Assembly: GCF_022965805.1 (NCBI RefSeq)
Contig: NC_133114.1
Span: 9,258,261-9,322,260 of the forward strand
Length of the DNA: 64,000 nt
Reading direction: 5' to 3'
Source: Primulina eburnea
Lineage: Eukaryota; Streptophyta; Magnoliopsida; Lamiales; Gesneriaceae
Shown here: one piece after another, positions 9,610 to 21,718 of the stretch
Numbering within the stretch: position 1 is the stretch's first letter
Layout of the letters: each line of letters begins with the position of its first letter
The notes under the pieces: generated by a model
Seen by the model: the letters and a program-made list of their open reading frames with translations, nothing else
Databases searched by the model: none
Told to the model about the DNA's origin: nothing
Translations under genes and position numbers: made by a program

Positions 9610-12600
9610 ATGGCTGACCATTTTGATGACGGGAGTAGTCAGGGGAGTGTAGGTCGATGGGGTGACCAGGACGATCATAGACGTCATCGTGAGCATCGTC
9701 ATCGTCGGGATGGTCCTAGGCGTTTCGATATGCATCGTTTTATTCAGATGGGGCCTAAGCCTTTAGTTGGTGGTGAGACTCCCGATGATGCTGAGGACTG
9801 GTTAGAGCGCATGGAGAGTTGTTTCCGTGCATTTCAGTGCACCGAGGAGCAGAAGATAGAGACCCTTAGCTTTCTTCTCGAGGGCCGTGCGCGCAAGTGG
9901 TGGCGATCGACTTCTGCGCCGATAGTTCAGTCGCAGGGTAGAGCGACTTGGGTCGATTTCCGTGCAGCGTTCATGCAGCTGTACTTTCCTCCAGCCCTTC
10001 GCCAGGCCAAGACGATTGAGCTCCTGAACCTTAAGCAGGGGAGTATGTCTGTTGATGAGTATCAGCAGAAATTCTTTGAGTTGTTACCCTTCGCTCCTCA
10101 TATCAGTGGCAGTTCTGAGGCCAAGTATGATCATTTCCTCCAGGGCTTTAATCAGGAGATCTTTGATCGAGTCACTGTCTGTGATAATCCTACTTCTTAT
10201 GATGGGTTAGTGAACCGGTGTCGCCAGGCAGAGATCAGTCTCCAGCGTGGTAGGGCTATTCTTTCTTCTTCTAGACCTCCGAGTACTTTGAGGCCTCGAT
10301 CTCAGTCATTCAAGAAATCTGGTTCATCTTCTTCTGGATCTGGATCTCGATCTAGTGGTGTTTTCCGCTTTGGTAAGAAGAAGGAGTCTTGTGCGCATTG
10401 TGGGAAGAACCATCCATCGGAGCAATGCCGAGTAGCCGCAGGAGCTTGTTATCAGTGCGGAGAGATGGGGCATATTAAGAAGAATTGTCCTCAGTTGCGA
10501 GGTGGAGCAGGATCCGGTTCTGGATCTCAGACGACTGTTCAGCAGAGGAGGCAGGGTCAGGCAGTGGGTAGTTCGAATCTTCGACCTCGTGCCCAGGGTC
10601 AGGTTTTTGCGCTGAACCAGGATCAGGCTGCAGATGAGACGGAGAGAGTCATAGCAGGTACTTTTCATTTATGCGGTATTCCTGCTTTTGTTCTTATTGA
10701 TACAGGAGCCTCTCATTCCTTCATTTCTGCACGATTTGTTAAGCGTCATAGGTTACCCTATGTTTCTCTAGACGTCATTCTTTCTGTTTCTACTCCGATG
10801 GGTCATTCGGTGTTAGCGAAGCGTCTAGTGATGGGTTGTCCTTTAGATTTTGAGGGTAACGAGTTGACTGCGAATCTTATGATCCTAGAGATGGAAGATT
10901 TTGATTGTATCTTGGGTATAGACTTATTGACTACCTACCGAGCTACTGTGGATTGTTACCAGAAGCTTGTTCAGTTTCGTACGACTGAAAGCTCTAGTTG
11001 GTTTTTCTATGGTGAGGGAGCGCGACCTCCGATGCCAGTGGTATCTGCTCTGAAAGCCTGTCGTGCTTTAGAGTCGGGCGGGGAAGGCTACCTCATCTAT
11101 GCGATTGATTCATCCACAGGTAGTGTTGGTCTAGAGGATATTCCAGTGGTTTGTGAATTTCCTGATGTTTTCCCAGATGAGATTCCTGGTTTTCCTCCGG
11201 TTAGAGAGGTGGAATTTGGCATAGATTTAATGCCAGGGACTGCACCGATTTCTCGTGCCCCCTATCGTCTTGCTCCGTCAGAGATGAGAGAGCTGAAGCA
11301 GCAATTGCAGGATCTTCTTGATAAGGGTTATATTCGCCCGAGTGTTTCGCCTTGGGGAGCTCCAGTCTTGTTTGTCAAGAAGAAGGATGGATCGATGCGG
11401 TTGTGCATTGATTATCGCCAGCTGAATCGGGTGACGATCAAAAACAAGTACCCTTTACCCCGTATTGATGACTTGTTCGATCAGCTTCAGGGTACTTCTG
11501 TTTACTCCAAGATCGACTTGCGATCGGGTTATCATCAGATGAGAGTCAGAGATGATGATATTTCCAAGACTGCATTTCGTACTCGTTATGGGCATTACGA
11601 GTTTCTAGTTATGCCATTCGGATTGACGAATGCGCCAGCGGTGTTCATGGATCTGATGAACCGAGTCTTCCAAGATTTTCTGGATCAGTTTGTGGTGGTT
11701 TTCATTGACGATATCTTGATCTATTCCCACAGTGTGGAAGAGCATGCCCAACACTTGAGGATTGTGTTGCAGATTCTTCGCGAGAAGCAATTGTATGCTA
11801 AGCTGAGTAAGTGCGAGTTCTGGATTGATCGTGTGGTATTCCTTGGTCATGTGATTTCCAAGGAAGGAGTTTCTGTGGATCCCAGCAAGATTGAAGCAGT
11901 GCTAAATTGGTCACGTCCGACGACGGTGGCTGAGATCCGTAGTTTTCTAGGTCTGGCAGGGTATTATCGTCGCTTCATCGTGAATTTCTCTCAGATAGCC
12001 AGACCATTGACGCAACTTACTCGGAGGGATGTTCCATTTGAGTGGTCATCCGAGTGCGAAGATAGTTTCAGAGAGCTTCGTCGACTTCTGACTTCTGCAC
12101 CTGTTTTGGCGTTACCGTCAGGATCTGATGGTTTCAGTGTTTACACCGATGCCTCCACTCAAGGCTTAGGGTGTGTGTTGACGCAAAACGGTCATGTGAT
12201 TGCTTATGCTTCCAGACAGCTGAAATCTCACGAGGAGAAGTATCCCACTCATGATCTGGAATTGGCAGCTATTGTGTTTGCGCTGAAGATTTGGCGTCAT
12301 TATTTGTACGGTGTTCAGTTTGAAATCTTTACTGATCATAAGAGTCTGAAATATCTGTTCACTCAGGCTGAGTTGAACATGAGGCAACGTCGTTGGATGG
12401 ATTTGCTGAAGGATTATGATTGCGAGATCAAGTACCATCCAGGTTCTGCGAATCTCACAGCTGATGCGCTTAGTCGAAAGGTGAGAGCCTCTGCACTTCA
12501 GACTTGTGCTATGACTAGTGCCATCCAGGATAGTTGCTCGTTGGGGTTTAACTTCAAGCATCGGAAAGGTATGGAGAGCATTCGTGTTGCTACCATTTTA

Positions 12601-14031
12601 TCTGAGCCCAATTTGTTCACTCGGATTCGAGAAGCTCAGATGTCTGATCTCAAGACTCAGAGATTAGCTCGGTTAGTTGGTGGTGATAGTAATTTCCATT
12701 ATCAGTCCAATGGTCTTCTGTGCTTATCTAATCGGGTTGTAGTACCAGAGGATGACACTTTGAGGGACGAGATATTGTCTCAGGCGCATCGAAGCAAGTT
12801 AAGTGTTCATCCAGGAAGCAACAAGATGTATAGAGACTTGAGGATGCGGTTTTGGTGGAAAGGGATGAAGCGCAGCGTGTATCAGTTTGTCTCCAAGTGT
12901 CTAGTTTGCCAACAGGTTAAGGCAGAGCACCGTCGACCGGGAGGATTGTTGTTGAACTTACCTATTCCAGAATGGAAGTGGGAGCATATTACGATGGATT
13001 TCATTACTCACTTGCCATTATCTTCGAGGAACAGCGATGCTATCTGGGTAGTGGTGGATCGACTCACCAAGTCTGCTCATTTTCTGCCGTATAATCGTAA
13101 TTTCACTTTCGATCGTATGGCTCGATTGTACATTCAGGAGATTGTACGTTTGCATGGAGTGCCTGTCAGTATTGTTAGTGACAGAGATCCTCGTTTTACC
13201 TCACGGTTTTGGGGTAGTTTCCAGTCAGCTTTGGGTACTACACTGAGTCTGAGTACTGCTTATCATCCGGAGACTGACGGTCAATCAGAGAGGACTATCC
13301 GTACGCTTGAGGATATGTTGCGAGCCTGTGTTATGGATTTCGGACCCGCTTGGCAGGATCATTTGCCTTTGATTGAGTTCGCGTACAACAACAGCTATCA
13401 TCGTAGTATTGGTATGGCACCATTTGAGGCGTTGTACGGGCGACGTTGTCGTACTCCATTATTCTGGGATGAAGTCGGGGAACGACAGGTAGAGGGACCG
13501 GAGTTAGTCCAGCAGGCTATAGATAAGGTTGCAGTAATCAAGAAGCGGATTAAGACTGCTCAGGATCGACAGGCTAGTTATGCGAACACAAAGCGTCGAC
13601 CTCTTCATTTTCAGCCAGGTGAGAAGGTGTTTCTCCGAGTTTCGCCTTTTCGCAGGATTTTGAGATTTGGTCTCAAGGGTAAGCTGTCTCCGAGATTTAT
13701 TGGTCCATTCGAGATACTGGAATGTGTGGGAGATTTAGCTTACAGACTTGCGTTGCCGCCGTACCTATCAAGTATTCATGATGTGTTCCACGTATCCTTG
13801 TTGAGACGTTATGTAGCAGATGAGTCGCACATCTTACATCCATCTGAAGTTCAACTTGATACGGATTTGTCTTACGTGGAGCGACCAGTTCAGATTCTAG
13901 ATCGCAAAGATAAGGTGTTGCGGAATAAGATCATTCCTCTTGTCTTAGTGCAGTGGCAGCGTCGAGGCACTGAAGAAGCCACTTGGGAGTTAGAGAGTCG
14001 TATGCGTTCGGAGCATCCAGAGCTCTTTTGA
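9610..14031 (+). CDS. gag-pol: Gag-Pol polyprotein of Gypsy-2, intact (Tekay/Del-like)
   Basis: A 1473-residue polyprotein. The start at 9610 (GCGATGG context, protein [10 protein letters not shown]) is the first ATG; the open frame upstream lacks one. Order: Gag capsid (about 40-240); zinc knuckles at 261-273 ([13 protein letters not shown], short spacing) and 280-293 ([14 protein letters not shown]); aspartic protease DTGA at 364-367; RT with FIDD at 698-701; RNase H with D847 in VYTDAS; integrase finger H1060, H1067, C1097, C1100; DDE triad D1130, D1191, E1227; GPF module near 1365; chromodomain-like tail 1421-1473. No frameshift or stop. Gag and Pol are one frame, as usual in this lineage, so ratios must be set after translation. 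It would form cytoplasmic particles, copy the RNA and integrate the DNA. Confidence 0.97.
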   Translation: MADHFDDGSSQGSVGRWGDQDDHRRHREHRHRRDGPRRFDMHRFIQMGPKPLVGGETPDDAEDWLERMESCFRAFQCTEEQKIETLSFLLEGRARKWWRSTSAPIVQSQGRATWVDFRAAFMQLYFPPALRQAKTIELLNLKQGSMSVDEYQQKFFELLPFAPHISGSSEAKYDHFLQGFNQEIFDRVTVCDNPTSYDGLVNRCRQAEISLQRGRAILSSSRPPSTLRPRSQSFKKSGSSSSGSGSRSSGVFRFGKKKESCAHCGKNHPSEQCRVAAGACYQCGEMGHIKKNCPQLRGGAGSGSGSQTTVQQRRQGQAVGSSNLRPRAQGQVFALNQDQAADETERVIAGTFHLCGIPAFVLIDTGASHSFISARFVKRHRLPYVSLDVILSVSTPMGHSVLAKRLVMGCPLDFEGNELTANLMILEMEDFDCILGIDLLTTYRATVDCYQKLVQFRTTESSSWFFYGEGARPPMPVVSALKACRALESGGEGYLIYAIDSSTGSVGLEDIPVVCEFPDVFPDEIPGFPPVREVEFGIDLMPGTAPISRAPYRLAPSEMRELKQQLQDLLDKGYIRPSVSPWGAPVLFVKKKDGSMRLCIDYRQLNRVTIKNKYPLPRIDDLFDQLQGTSVYSKIDLRSGYHQMRVRDDDISKTAFRTRYGHYEFLVMPFGLTNAPAVFMDLMNRVFQDFLDQFVVVFIDDILIYSHSVEEHAQHLRIVLQILREKQLYAKLSKCEFWIDRVVFLGHVISKEGVSVDPSKIEAVLNWSRPTTVAEIRSFLGLAGYYRRFIVNFSQIARPLTQLTRRDVPFEWSSECEDSFRELRRLLTSAPVLALPSGSDGFSVYTDASTQGLGCVLTQNGHVIAYASRQLKSHEEKYPTHDLELAAIVFALKIWRHYLYGVQFEIFTDHKSLKYLFTQAELNMRQRRWMDLLKDYDCEIKYHPGSANLTADALSRKVRASALQTCAMTSAIQDSCSLGFNFKHRKGMESIRVATILSEPNLFTRIREAQMSDLKTQRLARLVGGDSNFHYQSNGLLCLSNRVVVPEDDTLRDEILSQAHRSKLSVHPGSNKMYRDLRMRFWWKGMKRSVYQFVSKCLVCQQVKAEHRRPGGLLLNLPIPEWKWEHITMDFITHLPLSSRNSDAIWVVVDRLTKSAHFLPYNRNFTFDRMARLYIQEIVRLHGVPVSIVSDRDPRFTSRFWGSFQSALGTTLSLSTAYHPETDGQSERTIRTLEDMLRACVMDFGPAWQDHLPLIEFAYNNSYHRSIGMAPFEALYGRRCRTPLFWDEVGERQVEGPELVQQAIDKVAVIKKRIKTAQDRQASYANTKRRPLHFQPGEKVFLRVSPFRRILRFGLKGKLSPRFIGPFEILECVGDLAYRLALPPYLSSIHDVFHVSLLRRYVADESHILHPSEVQLDTDLSYVERPVQILDRKDKVLRNKIIPLVLVQWQRRGTEEATWELESRMRSEHPELF

Positions 14032-14167
14032 GTTGTGCTTTGTATAAGTTTGTGTTTTCAGTTGTAATCATAGTATCAGTTGTACTCAACAACAATTGAG
14101 ATGTATTAATGATGTTGTTATTTCATTTTGTTCATTCTCTAAGCCTGATTTCGAGGACGAAATCTTT

Positions 14168-14181
14168 TAAGGGGGGGAGAA
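14168..14181 (+). other. Polypurine tract of Gypsy-2
   Basis: AAGGGGGGGAGAA directly precedes the 3' LTR start TGTAGTAGCC. Confidence 0.9.
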
Positions 14182-15631
14182 TGTAGTAGCCCGAATTCTA
14201 AATTGGGTAATTAACGGAGTAATGGTGATTAAGAAGGTTTAAGGTGTAATTTTGGCTATGGTCATGATCGGACGGACCGAAGAGGGTTCGGAAGCACCGA
14301 AGAGGTCGGAAGGTCCGAAACGAGTTCGGTGGATCCGATCATTAGGTGTCAAGTGTTGATCGACACGTCATTTTCCATGCATGTTCGGACGGTCCGAAGT
14401 GTATGATCGGAGGATCCGATCATGAGCTGTCAAGAGCCAATGGACACGTAGCGTTCGGACGTTCCGAAGTGTTGTTCGGAGGATCCGAACATGGCCTATA
14501 AATAGTGCTCGGATTTCCTCATTTTGACTTGCCAATTTCTTGAGTTTTGCCTCATAGTTGAGAGGATTTGGAAGGTTTCTAGGGTTAGTTGTTGGTCGAG
14601 CGATAGCCAAGAGCTGCCAGGAGTAGTAGCGTAGCGGCGCCTGAGTTTCAAGGCAATCGACATCAAAGGGCTGTCGACGGACGAAGGTAAACCCTAAACC
14701 TTTGGTAGTACTAGGGAGTACTGGTTTTGCTAGTCGAGCATGGTAGTATTGATTGAGTATGCTTTTGATGCGTAGGCTTGTGCTAGACTTGATTAGCGGT
14801 GTTGCGTAAGGCTAGGCTTGCTGTGATAGAGGTACGAAAGTACTATCCGAGATATCCTGGTTGAGTATACATTCATATATGTGTTGCATGAGTATTTGCT
14901 GCATTGTTATATGTCATATGATGCATGCTATTATGTCACGAGTTATGATGCATATTGCATATCATGTTGAGCCGTATCTCCTTCGAGATAGCCTTTACTG
15001 TTGAGCTGTATCTCTTTCGAGATAAGCTATATCTTGGGGCCGCTCAGCCCTGTCTTGTGGACGCATGGACACCGAGAGTACACAGTGGCCGACGGGTCGG
15101 GAGGGCTTCGGTGGTCCGGGACATTTTAGGTCCACGTCTATCTTGTAGTGGATGCAGTGACCCAGAGGTTGGACCGCGCGGCACTATCCACTTGGCGCCT
15201 CTAGACTGAGCATTTTGAGATCCTTTGTGATTCCTGTTTCTTGACTACCCTGGTATCATATCATAGCATGTGCATTTCATATAGGTTTGTATACTCATAC
15301 TTTTGTACTGGGCGTTCTTATCGCTCACGTCCTCGGTTTTGTTTATTCTTGGACACACCATTCCCACGGGGCAGGCCTCAGGTTGGATGGCTCAGGAGGA
15401 GCAGGAGGAGGACGTTGAGTAGCTGGTTGGTTTAGTTTTCAGTGTTTTCCATTTGATTCGATATGGTTGTACTGGATATTTCATTTTGAGTTAGTCTAGA
15501 CTTCGATTTCGATTGGGTTGTATAACTATTGTTGTTGGCCATATTTCCGCTGTTATCTCTGATTATAATTGATTAGGTTAATTGCATGCTTAGTTTTTGA
15601 TTAGTAGGTGATTCTGGAACGGGTCACTACA
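14182..15631 (+). repeat. Gypsy-2 3' LTR
   Basis: 1450 bp, same length as the 5' LTR and differing by two substitutions in my comparison. The palindrome array (14267-14488) and TATA box (14497-14504) are repeated. A transcript from this copy would read right into copia-A. Confidence 0.97.
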
Positions 15632-15636
15632 AATTT

Positions 15637-16711
15637 ATATTATGATATAGTAAATTCAAGGAGTTGAATTTATGATAATAAAATTTTGAGAGAATAAATT
15701 CAAGGAGTTGAATTTATAAAATTTGAGAATTTAAGTTATTAAACTCAAATGTTGGGTTTATTAAATATTAAATTTTGGAGGTGATAAAAATTCAAGGAGT
15801 TGGATTTATGATATAAATAATAAATTCAAATGTTGAATTTATAATATATTTAATTTATTAAGCTCAAAAGTTGAGTTGATTAATTAATAAATTAAATATG
15901 GTGTGTAATATGTTTAATGGGCTTGTAGGAGTACAAGTTCAACATAATAAATAATTAAAGTTTTAATGGACTTTGATTGAATTAATTAAATTAGTTGGAC
16001 TAGTCCAATTAATTAAATCAAGCCCATTAATGTTAATTATGTAATTAGAATATATAATTAACTTAATTAATATGATTAATTAAGTTAAGGATGGATTAGA
16101 AAAAATAATAATAAGGATTTTATTATTATTGCCCAAGGATTTTCAACTCGAGATTTACCAAGATTTGCTTGCCTAAAGAATCTTTCATTATCTTAATTAA
16201 TTCAATTAATTAAGTAAAATGAATGATTAGTATTAAAATAAAAATATTTCTAATTCTTAGAGATAGCATGCATTTCGGTGGTTTTTGTTTTTCCAAAAAC
16301 GAGAATCTCATATCTCAATTCATCGCAAGCTCTCTCGAATATATTTCTTCCAAATGGGCAAGTAAAATTTGGCCACTCCTAGTTTGAGGTTGTGCCGGGT
16401 TTTGTGTTCCATCTCAACGAAAAATATCTTCTAGATTTCTAGTGCAATTTAGAAGAAGAATAAATATTTCAGTCGTGGACCGGATTAGGAGATTTGAAGT
16501 ACGTTCGTAGGGATTTACAACAAGAGCTATCTCCGCTAACTCAGGAATAGTTGGAGCCGTGTGAATCGTTCACCAAAGGTATAAAATTCTAACGCCCTAT
16601 GTTTGATTATTAAAACTATACGAGTGTCCAAATATTATTTTGTTTTTCAAAATAAAATAAAAGTTTTAAACTTCCGCTGCGTTTGGGCACGTAGAAAATT
16701 GAGATCCAACA
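15637..16711 (+). repeat. Copia-A 5' LTR, piece 2 (to LTR end)
   Basis: It matches about 38350-39422 of the copia-A 3' LTR and completes the LTR split by Gypsy-2; 15632-15636 is the second AATTT copy. The 3' end reads GAGATCCAACA, followed by the primer site. The sequence is AT-rich with repeated TTCAAGGAGTTGAATT blocks near its left end. Confidence 0.93.
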
Positions 16712-16712
16712 G

Positions 16713-16725
16713 TGGTATCAGAGCC
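16713..16725 (+). other. Primer binding site of copia-A
   Basis: TGGTATCAGAGCC begins 2 bp after the LTR end CCAACA and is complementary to initiator tRNA-Met. Confidence 0.93.
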
Positions 16726-16858
16726 ATGTTTTCTAAATCGTATGGTTTGATATTGAATAATTTATTTCTAACCACACAAGAAAATTTTTCAGAAAATTAT
16801 AGCACCATTAAAATTATTTTTTTTCCAGAAACAAAAAAATATATATATATATTCGGAT

Positions 16859-17147
16859 CTGCCCGGAACTGTTCCGGGCAGACCGCACGCACAGCACGTG
16901 CGCAGGAGCTGCGCCGAGCGTCCGCGCAGCGTGCGCGCGGCGCGGGCGCAGGAGCTGCGCGGATTGTCCGCGTAGCGTGCACGCGGCGAGCGTGCAGGAG
17001 CTGCGCGGAACGTCTGCGCAGCGTGCGCAGGAGCTGCGCGGAACGTCCGCGCAGCGTGCGCGCGGCCTGCGCGCAACGTGCGCGCCGCTCGCCTGTGCGC
17101 GCCTTGCGTGCACAGGGCCCTTGCGGCTGCCCGAAACGTTCGGGCAG
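16859..17147 (+). repeat. GC-rich hairpins and 33-47-bp repeats in copia-A leader
   Basis: A GC island in AT-rich DNA. It opens with a perfect 10-bp stem, 3-nt loop hairpin (CTGCCCGGAA / TTCCGGGCAG, 16859-16881) and closes with a 9-bp stem, 3-nt loop hairpin (CTGCCCGAA / TTCGGGCAG, 17127-17147). Between them are four diverged units with core GCAGGAGCTGCGCGGA then CGTCCGCGCAGCG. Copia-B has a shorter counterpart at 26404-26449 on the other strand. A structured RNA role such as dimerisation, packaging or translation control is possible but not shown. Confidence 0.75.
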
Positions 17148-18176
17148 CGGGGACGACTGCCCGGGAGTGTCTCGGGAAGCGCGCTGAATAATGGACTTGA
17201 ATTGTTTGGGCCTAAGGTGCGATTTTCTGATTTTTCAAATTTTTTGGTAAAATTGATATTTTTGAAAATTGGTTCAATTTTTATTTTGGAAATTATTTTT
17301 GGAAAATTAATAATTTTCTGGTTAAATAAATAATTAGAATATGATTTTAATTATTTATGGTAAAAATGAGTTTTTACAAGAAATCAATTATTATTGATTT
17401 AATTGGAAATTAAATAAAAAAGTTTATTTAATTTATTAAATCTTTTAATAATTGTGGTGGTTAGTGATAAAATTATGAGATATATGATTTATCAATTAAT
17501 TACATCGTTTAATGAAATTGATGTTAATATTTGATATTAAAAGCATGAAGGATGATCGAGAGTCTTGACCAATGTGTAGGTGTATGTTATGATATTTTAC
17601 TGTTTTATTCGTTTTTTTTAATATTTGATATTATTAAAGTGGGCTTGGTTTATGGCCCGTTCCCACCCCATGAGATGTATCCCTTATGTGCCATGGCTAT
17701 TTAAATGTAATTATTAGAAATAGTGGGAGATCAAGACTGGAAGATGGTGGGCCCGATGATCAAGACGAAGACATGTAAAATATTGGAAGCTTTTGTAATA
17801 GTTGCATTTGCATCCCTGCATTCACCTAGGTTTGGACCTGGATCCATGGATGGCTCACATGGATCTAACAGTGTTGGCGATCGATCATCTTTATTTATTG
17901 TTGAATGTCATATTATGATATATATGCGATATATAGTAGTATGCATGTATGTATATTATTATATAATATAGTTGCATGAATCCTAAAAACATACAAACTC
18001 GTGGCACGCGATTTTTAAATTAAAATGATGAGACAATTTTAAAATTAAAATCCCTCATTTTGAATAAGATTCAAAATTTATATCAAACCGAAAAAGTAAA
18101 AATTAAAGGAGTTTAATTTTTCCTTGCCTTCCATCAACCGTGGTTGCATGTTGATCGCTACCCGCGGACAGTGTCT

Positions 18177-18460
18177 GGCTCATATTATTGGGGAGGCCTG
18201 TACGCCGGAAAGTTGTGACTTCCACCGGACATATGATGTGAATTGATTAGAACTCCCATGACTTCGGCTCATATTATTGGGGGAACTCATGGCGACCGTC
18301 TACTACAATTCAATATTGATGGGTTAATTTGACACGCGAAAATAAACGACGTCATATTATTGGGTCCTTATTAAACGTGAGGCAAAACACGCGGAGGTTG
18401 CATAGGGATGCAATTGGATTCTACCGTTTAGAGATTATAATTGGCTGATATTATTCGGGA
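18177..18460 (+). repeat. Fourfold GGCTCATATTATTGGGG motif in copia-A leader
   Basis: Four copies at 18177-18194, 18266-18284, 18351-18366 and 18443-18460, spaced 84-92 nt. Surrounding bases can pair: GAATTG / CAATTC and CCATGA / TCATGG around copy 2, TAGAG / CTCTA around copy 4. Copia-B carries the same four motifs, in the same order and near-equal spacing, on the minus strand at 24991-25279. Conservation against otherwise diverged flanks suggests a functional RNA element. Confidence 0.7.
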
Positions 18461-18674
18461 TTATAATTGGCTAATTGGACTCTACGTGCCTACTAAGGAA
18501 ATACGATTTCCCTTTTTCATCAGAGGGTGGTGGAAATGTCAAAATAGTAGGAGGGTAATTTATAAAATGAAATCCATATTTTATATCTTAAAATTATTTT
18601 AAAATAATCAACAACTATTATTCTGTTTCCGTATCAGTATATTTTCAATTTCGTCACGTTATAAATTTTTATTA

Positions 18675-18785
18675 TTAACCAGCTAATCGAATCTAATTTT
18701 CAAGACTGGTTGGAAAAATTGTTCTGAATTCAGAGAAAATGGCATACACACTAATGTCAGTCATGTTGAACTGACAAAACATGCA
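18675..18785 (+). pseudogene. gag: Copia-A gag, N-terminal remnant
   Basis: Short translated stretches match the start of copia-B Gag: LTESNFQDWLEK and VLNSEKMAYTL against LTGPNYLTWLSN and VLNSEKIAYTL. Frame changes and a stop are present and I see no intact start codon. The gene is cut at 18785 by copia-B and resumes at 28637. Confidence 0.6.
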
Positions 18786-20855
18786 TGAAAGGGATCGATT
18801 TTAGGTGATCAAAAACGCAACGGAAGCAACAAAATTTTCGAAAAACACATGGAAATTTTGGCCACCTCTAGTACTAGGTGTAGCATATACAAAAACACAA
18901 AAATGTCATACATAGTGTGTTGAAAAATCGTTACCTATCAACCTCTTGAGGTTGATGATGGCTCCAACCAAGATGTAAACAACTTGGCTCTTGAAAGGTT
19001 GACCTTCTACAAGCTTCCCTTTGAGCCCGCCTTGCTCAAATATTAAGCCCACCACGAACAAGCTAGATCTACTCTAATTTTGCACTAGAAAAATTAGAGC
19101 ATTTTTCTTTGAGAAGTGATTTCTTTCCTCAACTCTTGAAGAAGAAAAATGAGAGAAAACTTGGAGAAGCATGTGTGTAGGTTTCGGCCACTTCAAGCTT
19201 GAATGGGGGGGAAGGGAGACTAGCCTTGGTAGTGTAAAAAGGTGTTGTTGGCATGTGTGACACATGTCTTGAACATTGAGAAAGTTGTCTCCCAACTCTT
19301 CACCTCCCATGCACGCAAGTCTTATTTGATTTTTAACAATTAAAAATCCATGGACTTATTTTTAATTATCTCAAACATATTTGAGACTAATTAAACATTA
19401 CTTGAATTTACTCAAGTCCACTAGTTAAATAATTTATTTAAATTGAGCTCTACAAGACTCAATTTAATTTAATTAATTCAACACTTGAAATAATTTAATT
19501 ATTTGGACTCTACTAGGTCCACTAGTGTTTAATTAACTCAACACTTGAATTAATTTAATTCAGTCCATAATAATGTTTATGAAAATCACAATTTTCAAAT
19601 ACATTATTCACTTGGCCAACTTTTAATTTAAGAACACTTCCATAAATTAAAATTTATATTTCTCTCATAGAAGTCATACTTCTAATTTTCCTTACGCTTA
19701 TAAACTCCTTTATAAGCCGTTCAACACATTGAACTATTTTACTTCTCAACGGGATCTAAAAAGCCAGCACTTGTGTGGCCCTCAATGGTTCATTGATACA
19801 ACTAGCAGTGGGTTCACATCTCCATGTGATTCGGACTAAACATGTCCTTATATGAGCATACCCCAATTGCTCCATTCTTACTTATCAACCCCTTGATAAC
19901 AAGAACGTCAGAACTCAAGTCTGATAGTATCCAACCAACCATGTTAAACGCCTAGCAACATCGCTTACATGATTCCCTAGGTATCAAATGATAGTGCCTG
20001 CAAGAACCATTCAATTATAGTTAGCGTACAGTACGGTCCCTTCAACTCATATATCCCGACCGATTCGACAACCATTGGTTTATCGAGAGTTGTCAATGAA
20101 TCGATACTATGTGTCATGTCGTAGTTGCATCGATGGTGTAATCTATGAAACCCCTTTCATAATTACCACCATATTCTGATCAGAGATTTCATTCTACATA
20201 CACATGAGAACACATAGGATATCCATACCCGAAGGTAAGCGGTGAATCCTCGACTACAATGCATCGACTCCTATATGTTTCGACAGAACACCCAACCTTG
20301 CCACCTGATGACCCCATGAGAGTCGGTAAACAAGCCAAAGTGTAATTCTAGCACATAGAGTCTCAATGTTGTCCCGGGTCATAAGGACTAATGGTGTACA
20401 ACCATAAACTAGGACTTTTCCACTCGATAAGTGAGAACCACTTGGAAAGTCCTTTATGGAGGGTTGTTCAGTGCACTCTACCAGGAGCACCTATCTGCAT
20501 GATCGGACATCACAATGTCCCCTACCAATGAAACATGGTATTCACATCGCAGATACTTAGTCTCTAACTCGAGCGGCCTATATCCTTCTTAGCGGCGGCT
20601 GAATCGGCTAGGAACAGTTTAGAATATACAGTATTCCAAATATGAGTTTCATGATACTCATCATATGAGTATCTCATATTCTTTCTACTATTTGTATATT
20701 TTCAAGGACTTTATCTATGCAACTAGCATGGGTATATAGATAAAGAAGTGCCAAAATAATAATTTCAAATATTATCAATATAAAGATCGTTTATACATAG
20801 AGTTTCATTGTGAACACTCGGCCAACACTTGGCTCGACGGGCACCTACTCTAACA
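18786..20855 (-). repeat. Copia-B 3' LTR
   Basis: 2070 bp, matching 26574-28636 with scattered substitutions and small indels. The purine run GTGCAAGTGGGAGAT (minus strand, 20856-20870) just outside its U3 end is the polypurine tract. Confidence 0.94.
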
Positions 20856-21718
20856 ATCTCCCACTTGCACAAGAGCCAACTACCCATATGCTTCAAACCC
20901 AATGATTCGCGATGCTTCTCGAACAATGGTCTAGGTAAAGGCTTAGTTAGCGGATCAGCAACATTATCTGCGGAGTCGACTTTGTCAATCATGTCATCTC
21001 CTCTTTCCACGATCTCTCTGAGGATGTGGTACTTTCTCAATACGTGTTTGGACTTCTGATGAGACCTCGGCTCCTTTGCTTGAGCAAAGGCTCCCGTGTT
21101 GTCACAAAACACCGGGACAGGAGCAACTCCATTAGGAATGACGCCCAACTCTTGGAAGAAATTCCTTATCCAAACAGCCTCCTTTTCTGCAGATGATGCA
21201 GCAATGTATTCTGCCTCAGTGGTGGAATCCGCTGTACTTTCTTGCTTGGAACTCTTCCAAGAGACAGCAGCACCATTGAGCATGAATATGAATCCAGAGG
21301 TTGACTTTGAGTCATCAATATCGCTTTGGAAGCTAGAGACGGTATAGCCTTCCAATTTTAGTTCTCCACCCCCATAGACCAAGAACAATTTATTGGTCCT
21401 CCTCAAGTACTTGAGGATGTCTTTCACAGCTTTCCAATGTGGAAGACCAGGGTTCGATTGATATCTACTCACTAGACTTAGTGCAAAAGCCACGTCAGGA
21501 CGTGTAGAGATCATCCCATACATGATGATACCAATTGCAGATGCATATGGAATGTGTGTCATCGCCGATATCTCTGCATCAGTCTTTGGAGACATAGACT
21601 TGGATAGGGACACGCCATGACACATTGGTAGATGTCCTCTTTTGGACTCATCCATCCACAACCGCTTCAGGATGTTATCAATGTATGTAGACTGGGTGAG
21701 ACCAAGCAATCTTTTTTA
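20765..21718 (-). pseudogene. Copia-B RT end and RNase H
   Basis: Following an in-frame TAA (21716-21718), the frame encodes the end of RT (LLGLTQSTYIDNILKRL, SKSMSPKTDAE, YASAIGIIMYGMISTRPDVAFALS) and RNase H (SKSTSGFIFMLNGAAVSWKSSKQ, STTEAEYIAAS, CDNTGAFAQAKEPRSHQKSKH, VDSADNVADPLTKPLPRPLFEKH). It reads through the tract and about 90 bp into the 3' LTR before stopping, so the last 30 residues come from LTR sequence. RNase H removes the RNA template during reverse transcription. Confidence 0.88.

Larger units (their letters stand above)
8062..15631 (+). mobile_element. Gypsy-2: complete, intact Ty3/gypsy element, Tekay/Del-like
   Basis: A 7570-bp element with 1450-bp LTRs, a primer site, one intact polyprotein frame and a polypurine tract. 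Perfect 5-bp target duplications AATTT (8057-8061 and 15632-15636) flank it; the unoccupied site is seen in the copia-A 3' LTR near 38345. I find only two substitutions between the LTRs (8200/14320 and 9237/15357), so it is the youngest and only apparently autonomous element in the window. Confidence 0.97.
16726..18674 (+). other. Untranslated leader of copia-A
   Basis: About 1.95 kb between the primer site and the first Gag homology, with no convincing protein. It holds a GC-rich repeat and hairpin block (16859-17147) and a fourfold ATATTATTGGG motif (18177-18460). Parts resemble the leader of copia-B read on the minus strand (24799-26558): the GTGGGCTTGGTTTATGGCCC region near 17639 and the ATATTATTGGG region. 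Long frames over 16603-17333 come from the GC-rich repeats. Confidence 0.75.

Noticed and set aside
16603..17333. Alanine/arginine-rich frames of 95-194 codons on both strands
   Set aside because: Produced by the GC-rich repeats in the copia-A leader; no start context or homology.
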